Positions 60,693-64,000 of a stretch of DNA of 64,000 nucleotides are shown here, piece by piece (within the stretch, counting starts at the first letter, position 1; the number at the start of each line of letters is the position of its first letter). The stretch is from Neolewinella maritima (GTDB lineage Bacteria > Bacteroidota > Bacteroidia > Chitinophagales > Saprospiraceae). The notes under the pieces are model-generated. The model was given only the letters and a program-made list of their open reading frames with translations, made no database searches and was not told the origin of the DNA. Both the position numbers and the translations under genes were made by a program. Location of the stretch: contig NZ_CAKLPZ010000004.1 in the NCBI RefSeq assembly GCF_923081025.1, forward strand, positions 124,001 to 188,000, written 5' to 3'.

Positions 60693-63605
60693 CTATGCTA
60701 CCACGAAGTTGACCATGCGGCCGGGCACTACGATGACCTTGCGTACGGACTTGCCATCCAGGTAGCCCTGCACCTGCGTATCCGCCCGGGCCCCTGCCTC
60801 TACATCCTCGCGGGACGCCCCGGCCGGAAAGTCCAGCGTAAGCCGCGTCTTACCGTTGAAGGCGATGGGATAGGTAAAGCTATCCTCCACCAAGTACTTG
60901 TCTACCGCCTCCGGCCAGTTGGCATGGTGTACGCTCCCTGACCCCCCGAGGGCGGCGTGCAGTTCTTCGGCCACGTGCGGCGCAAAGGGTGCGATAAGGC
61001 GTACGGTAGGCTCCAGGATGGCGCGCTTGTTGCACCCCAATTTGGTGAGCTCATTGGTGGCTACCATGAAGGCGCTTATGCAGGTATTGAAGCTAAGCTT
61101 GTCGATGTCCTCTCCCACCTTCTTCAGCAGCGTATGCAGCACCTTGAGCTCCTCCTTCGTGGCCTCGCCTTCGCTCACGTTGAGCTGGTCGTCGTTGCCC
61201 ACGAATAGGTTCCAGTAGCGGCGCAGGAAGCGGTAGACCCCGTCGATGCCCGACACGCTCCAGGGCTTGGCCTGATCGATGGGGCCCAGGAACATCTCGT
61301 ACATCCGGAAGCAGTCGGCCCCGTAGCGCGCGCAGATGTCGTCGGGATTGACCGCATTATACTTGCGCTTCGACATCTTGCCCTGCTCTACGCTGAGCTC
61401 GAGGTACGGACGGCCTTCCTTGTCGAGCGTCCAGGCAAAGGCACCGGCCTGCTGCAGGATGGTGCGGAAGTAAGCGGCATCCTGTTGGTCCGATTGCTGG
61501 GCTTCCTCTACGGCGTGCTTGTAGAGCCGGAAGCTACTCTCGTTGTTGACGGAGGTCTCGGTGACAAACCGGATGGGCGTAAGCCGCGTGCCACTGCTCT
61601 CGTCGAGCACCAGGTAGCCCTTACCTACGCCGGGTACGTCCAGCGGAGTTCCCTCCGCCACGTCACTACCCACCCAGATGGGATGGCGCTGCCCGTCGTC
61701 GGCCAGCAGGACACCCAGGTGTACGTAGCTGATCGGTCCCCCGATCATACCCTGATTGAGGAGTTTTTTGTAGGGCTCCCGCGTCGGCACCTTGTCGAGA
61801 TCGAAGAGAAACTTGTGGATCAGACGGCTGTACAGAATGTGACTCACAGCGTGCTCGGCTCCACCCACGTACAGGTCCACGTCTCGCCAGTAGTCCACGG
61901 CTTCCTTGCTGACGAACTCCCCCGGATTATGGGGGTCCATATAGCGCAGGTAGTACCAGTTGGAGCCGGCTGTAGCGGGCATCGTATCGGTCTCCCGTCG
62001 TCCACTGGGGGTGTTGATCCAGTCGGTGGCCCGCTCCAGGGGGGACGCACCGCTGACGGCCCGGAAGTCGTCCATCTCCGGTAGGGTGACGGGCAGCTCC
62101 TCCGTCGGCACCAGTTGCGGTACGTCATCGGCGTCGTACACGATGGGCCAAGGCTCGCCCCAGTAGCGCTGCCGGCTGAAGACCAGGTCGCGGATGCGGT
62201 AGTTGATCTGCCGCTCCCCCCGACCGAGCGTTTCGATGCGTTGGGTAGCCGCCTCGATGGCTTCCGGCACCTCCATCCCGTCCAGGAAGCCGGAGTTGAT
62301 GAGCTTGCCCAGCTTGTCCTTGAGGCTGGCCCCCGGGTAGTCGGTCTTATCGACTACCTCAATGATGTCAATACCGAACTTTTGGGCAAAGCGCTTGTCC
62401 CGCTCGTCGTCGCTCGGTACGGCCATGATGGCTCCGGTGCCGTAGTCCTTGAGGACGTACTCGGCAATATAGATCGGCACGCGGGCCTCGTTCAGCGGAT
62501 TGATGGCGTAGGCGCCCGTGAAGGCTCCGGTAACTTTGTTCTCACTCATCCGGTCGACCTCGCTACGTCGGCCTACGTAGGCCAGGTAGTCGTCGATCTC
62601 CTGCCGCTGCGCGGGGGTCGTGAGTTCGTCGACCAGCTCCAGCTCGGGTGCGATGACCATGAAGGTAGTACCGAAAATAGTATCGGGGCGAGTCGTAAAG
62701 ACGTCCAGCTGCCGGTCATGCCCCTCGATGTCGAAGTGGACCAGGGCACCGGTCGACTTACCGATCCAGTTGACCTGCTGCGCCTTCAGTCCCTCGCTGT
62801 AGTCGACGGTGTCCAGTCCGGCCAGCAGGCGCTCGGCGTAGGCGGTAATGCGCAGACTCCACTGTAGCATGGGGCGCTGCTCTACGGGGTGGTTACCGCG
62901 CTCGCTACGGCCGTCCTTTACCTCATCGTTAGCCAGTACGGTCCCCAAGGCTTCGCACCAGTTGACGTAGCTGACGCTGCGAAAGGCCAGGCGGTAGTTC
63001 ATCAGCAGGTCGCTGCGTTCCTTCGGGCCCATGCCGCGGAAGTCTTCGGCAGTGACATCTAGCGGCTCCGTTTCAGCGGCACGTACGCCGGAAGTCCCTT
63101 CCTGTTCCAGCAGGTCGATCAGTTCGGCGATCGGACGGGCGCGGTCCTGTTCGGTATCGTACCAGTGCTCGAACACTTGTCCGATGATCCACTGCGTCCA
63201 CTTAAAGTAGTCCGGGTCGGAGGTATTGACGCTACGGTCCCAGTCGAAGCTGAGTCCCAGCGTCTCCATTTGCTCACGGTAGCGGGCGGTATTGACGGCC
63301 GTGCTCTCGGAGGGGTGTACGCCGGTATCGATGGCATACTGCTCGGCGGGTAGTCCGAAGGCATCGAAGCCCATGGGGTGTAGCACGTTATAGCCGGCCT
63401 GCCGCTTCTGCCGGGCGACGATATCGGAGCCGATGTAACCCAGGGGGTGACCTACGTGCAGACCGGAGCCCGAGGGGTAGGGAAACATGTCCAGTACGTA
63501 GTACTTCGGCTTGCCGGTGGTCGTAGCCGTCCGGTAGGTTTTATGTTCCTTCCAGTAGCGCTGCCACTTACGGTCGAGGGCCTGTACGTCAAATTTCATC
63601 TGCAA
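60693..63605 (-). CDS. leuS: Leucyl-tRNA synthetase
   Basis: 970 residues. Class I enzyme charging tRNA-Leu. The HIGH-region is HVGHPLGYIGSD (about 51), as in other Bacteroidota. The editing (CP1) domain contains TTRPDTIFGTTFMVIAPE and the AIMAVPSDDERD site. The KMSKS loop reads KMSKRKYN near residue 745, with Arg in place of the last Ser, and the anticodon-binding domain follows. Length is long for the family, with the insert around 600-700 typical of Bacteroidota. A -7 element and the GC-rich word lie just upstream. Confidence 0.97.
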   Translation of the reverse strand: MQMKFDVQALDRKWQRYWKEHKTYRTATTTGKPKYYVLDMFPYPSGSGLHVGHPLGYIGSDIVARQKRQAGYNVLHPMGFDAFGLPAEQYAIDTGVHPSESTAVNTARYREQMETLGLSFDWDRSVNTSDPDYFKWTQWIIGQVFEHWYDTEQDRARPIAELIDLLEQEGTSGVRAAETEPLDVTAEDFRGMGPKERSDLLMNYRLAFRSVSYVNWCEALGTVLANDEVKDGRSERGNHPVEQRPMLQWSLRITAYAERLLAGLDTVDYSEGLKAQQVNWIGKSTGALVHFDIEGHDRQLDVFTTRPDTIFGTTFMVIAPELELVDELTTPAQRQEIDDYLAYVGRRSEVDRMSENKVTGAFTGAYAINPLNEARVPIYIAEYVLKDYGTGAIMAVPSDDERDKRFAQKFGIDIIEVVDKTDYPGASLKDKLGKLINSGFLDGMEVPEAIEAATQRIETLGRGERQINYRIRDLVFSRQRYWGEPWPIVYDADDVPQLVPTEELPVTLPEMDDFRAVSGASPLERATDWINTPSGRRETDTMPATAGSNWYYLRYMDPHNPGEFVSKEAVDYWRDVDLYVGGAEHAVSHILYSRLIHKFLFDLDKVPTREPYKKLLNQGMIGGPISYVHLGVLLADDGQRHPIWVGSDVAEGTPLDVPGVGKGYLVLDESSGTRLTPIRFVTETSVNNESSFRLYKHAVEEAQQSDQQDAAYFRTILQQAGAFAWTLDKEGRPYLELSVEQGKMSKRKYNAVNPDDICARYGADCFRMYEMFLGPIDQAKPWSVSGIDGVYRFLRRYWNLFVGNDDQLNVSEGEATKEELKVLHTLLKKVGEDIDKLSFNTCISAFMVATNELTKLGCNKRAILEPTVRLIAPFAPHVAEELHAALGGSGSVHHANWPEAVDKYLVEDSFTYPIAFNGKTRLTLDFPAGASREDVEAGARADTQVQGYLDGKSVRKVIVVPGRMVNFVVA

Positions 63606-63621
63606 CTACTTAGTGAGGTTG

Positions 63622-63629
63622 CAAAGGTA
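63622..63629 (-). promoter_or_regulatory. -7 element TACCTTTG of leuS
   Basis: Exact TAnnTTTG match on the minus strand, 16 bases before the leuS ATG, with the GC-rich word about 7 bases further upstream. A short leader is implied. Confidence 0.5.
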
Positions 63630-63636
63630 CCACCGG

Positions 63637-63655
63637 GGGGCGGGGCCGCGGGTGC
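63637..63655 (-). repeat. GC-rich dispersed word, copy 8 (upstream of leuS)
   Basis: GCACCCGCGGCCCCGCCCC toward leuS, in the 58-bp gap after the aspartic protease gene. Confidence 0.8.
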
Positions 63656-63663
63656 GAAGGTTT

Positions 63664-64000
63664 TTACCAGAGGTAGACGCGCCGACGCCGGTAGTCGATA
63701 CCTACCGTATACTGACTCAGAAAATCCGAGCCGAGGATGCCGGCTAGTACCGGTCCGCGTTCCGTCTGCAGGTGGGCCAGATCCATGGCCACCAGCGTAG
63801 TAGACAACTGATCGGTAGCAGGGAAGCCGGTAGGTAGGGGCACATTGACCAGCGGACAATCCTGCGGTACGCCATCCAATCCCTGTACGTTGAGCGACTG
63901 GCCGGTCGCGGTAGCGGCAACCGCCTCTACGAGTCCGGCCTCGATCACACTCGTACCGGCACCGGTGTCGAGTGCGAAATAGTAAGTGCGCCCATCGAGT
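63664..64000 (-). CDS. Retropepsin-like aspartic protease, N-terminal part outside the window
   Basis: The frame is open to the window edge (about 112 codons seen). The active-site strand reads TYYFALDTGAGTSVIEAGL, with the DTG(A) motif of retropepsin-like proteases, and a later ILGSDFLSQYTVGIDYRRRRVYL matches the flap/second-half pattern (ILG-D) of this family. Bacterial members with this layout are often exported; a signal peptide would lie outside the window. It is followed on the same strand by leuS, which appears to have its own promoter. Confidence 0.75.
   Translation of the reverse strand, partial: LDGRTYYFALDTGAGTSVIEAGLVEAVAATATGQSLNVQGLDGVPQDCPLVNVPLPTGFPATDQLSTTLVAMDLAHLQTERGPVLAGILGSDFLSQYTVGIDYRRRRVYLW

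Overview
The window reads as chromosomal DNA of a marine Bacteroidota, most like Saprospiria/Lewinellaceae. The grounds are: a Bacteroidota-type TamL lipoprotein beside TamB; a CHRD-repeat protein with a type IX secretion C-terminal domain; many lipoproteins; promoter elements of the Bacteroidota TAnnTTTG (-7) type; almost no Shine-Dalgarno sequences; an NTQ-type (chloride-pump-like) rhodopsin; and GC content near 58-60%. No phage, plasmid, transposase or CRISPR array was seen. Gene density is high and most genes can be assigned to families.

Layout. 1-8.2 kb: 3' part of pgi (cut by the window edge), a secreted two-FAS1-domain protein with an unusual acidic linker, a BNR-repeat exported protein, and katG. 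8.2-18.5 kb (minus strand): a zinc alcohol dehydrogenase, the tamB-tamL pair, and an RlmI-type rRNA methyltransferase. 18.6-23.8 kb (plus): a small lipoprotein, an FAD oxidoreductase, then a tightly overlapped glycosyltransferase-glf-glycosidase operon behind a possible operator. 23.8-34.2 kb: dnaK with a textbook sigma-54 site upstream, a six-CHRD T9SS cargo, uvrC, a 43-residue membrane protein, an ankyrin protein, a tandem pair of paralogous small proteins, and an RsmC/RlmG-like methyltransferase. 34.2-41.4 kb: a LytTR two-component system with a palindromic upstream region, a 967-residue kinase/M23-peptidase/aminotransferase fusion, a chloride-pump-type rhodopsin, and a zero-spacer tRNA-Ser/tRNA-Pro pair followed by 98-bp tandem repeats. 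41.5-56.2 kb (all minus): an SLC13 transporter with a DUF1080 lipoprotein, RNase Z with a STAS protein, an MFS transporter whose start codon is puzzling, and a four-gene lipoprotein operon with three giant FG-GAP/VCBS proteins. 56.4-64 kb: an M8-like metalloprotease, a DEDDh exonuclease, a LytTR protein, a PhzF protein, an Lrp regulator, leuS with a PD-(D/E)XK-like protein, and a partial aspartic protease.

Across this ordinary-looking layout runs an unexplained signal. A 17-19 bp GC-rich word, GCACCYGCGGCCCCGCCCC, occurs eight times in 64 kb. Three copies lie upstream of genes, next to promoter elements. Three encode the same lipobox-region peptide (CTCGPA) at the N-termini of three exported proteins. 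Two lie inside methyltransferase and RNase Z genes. A second pattern is the placement of TAnnTTYG elements four bases upstream of ATG codons, which predicts leaderless mRNAs.

All functional calls are by reading motifs and family resemblance; no database search was run.
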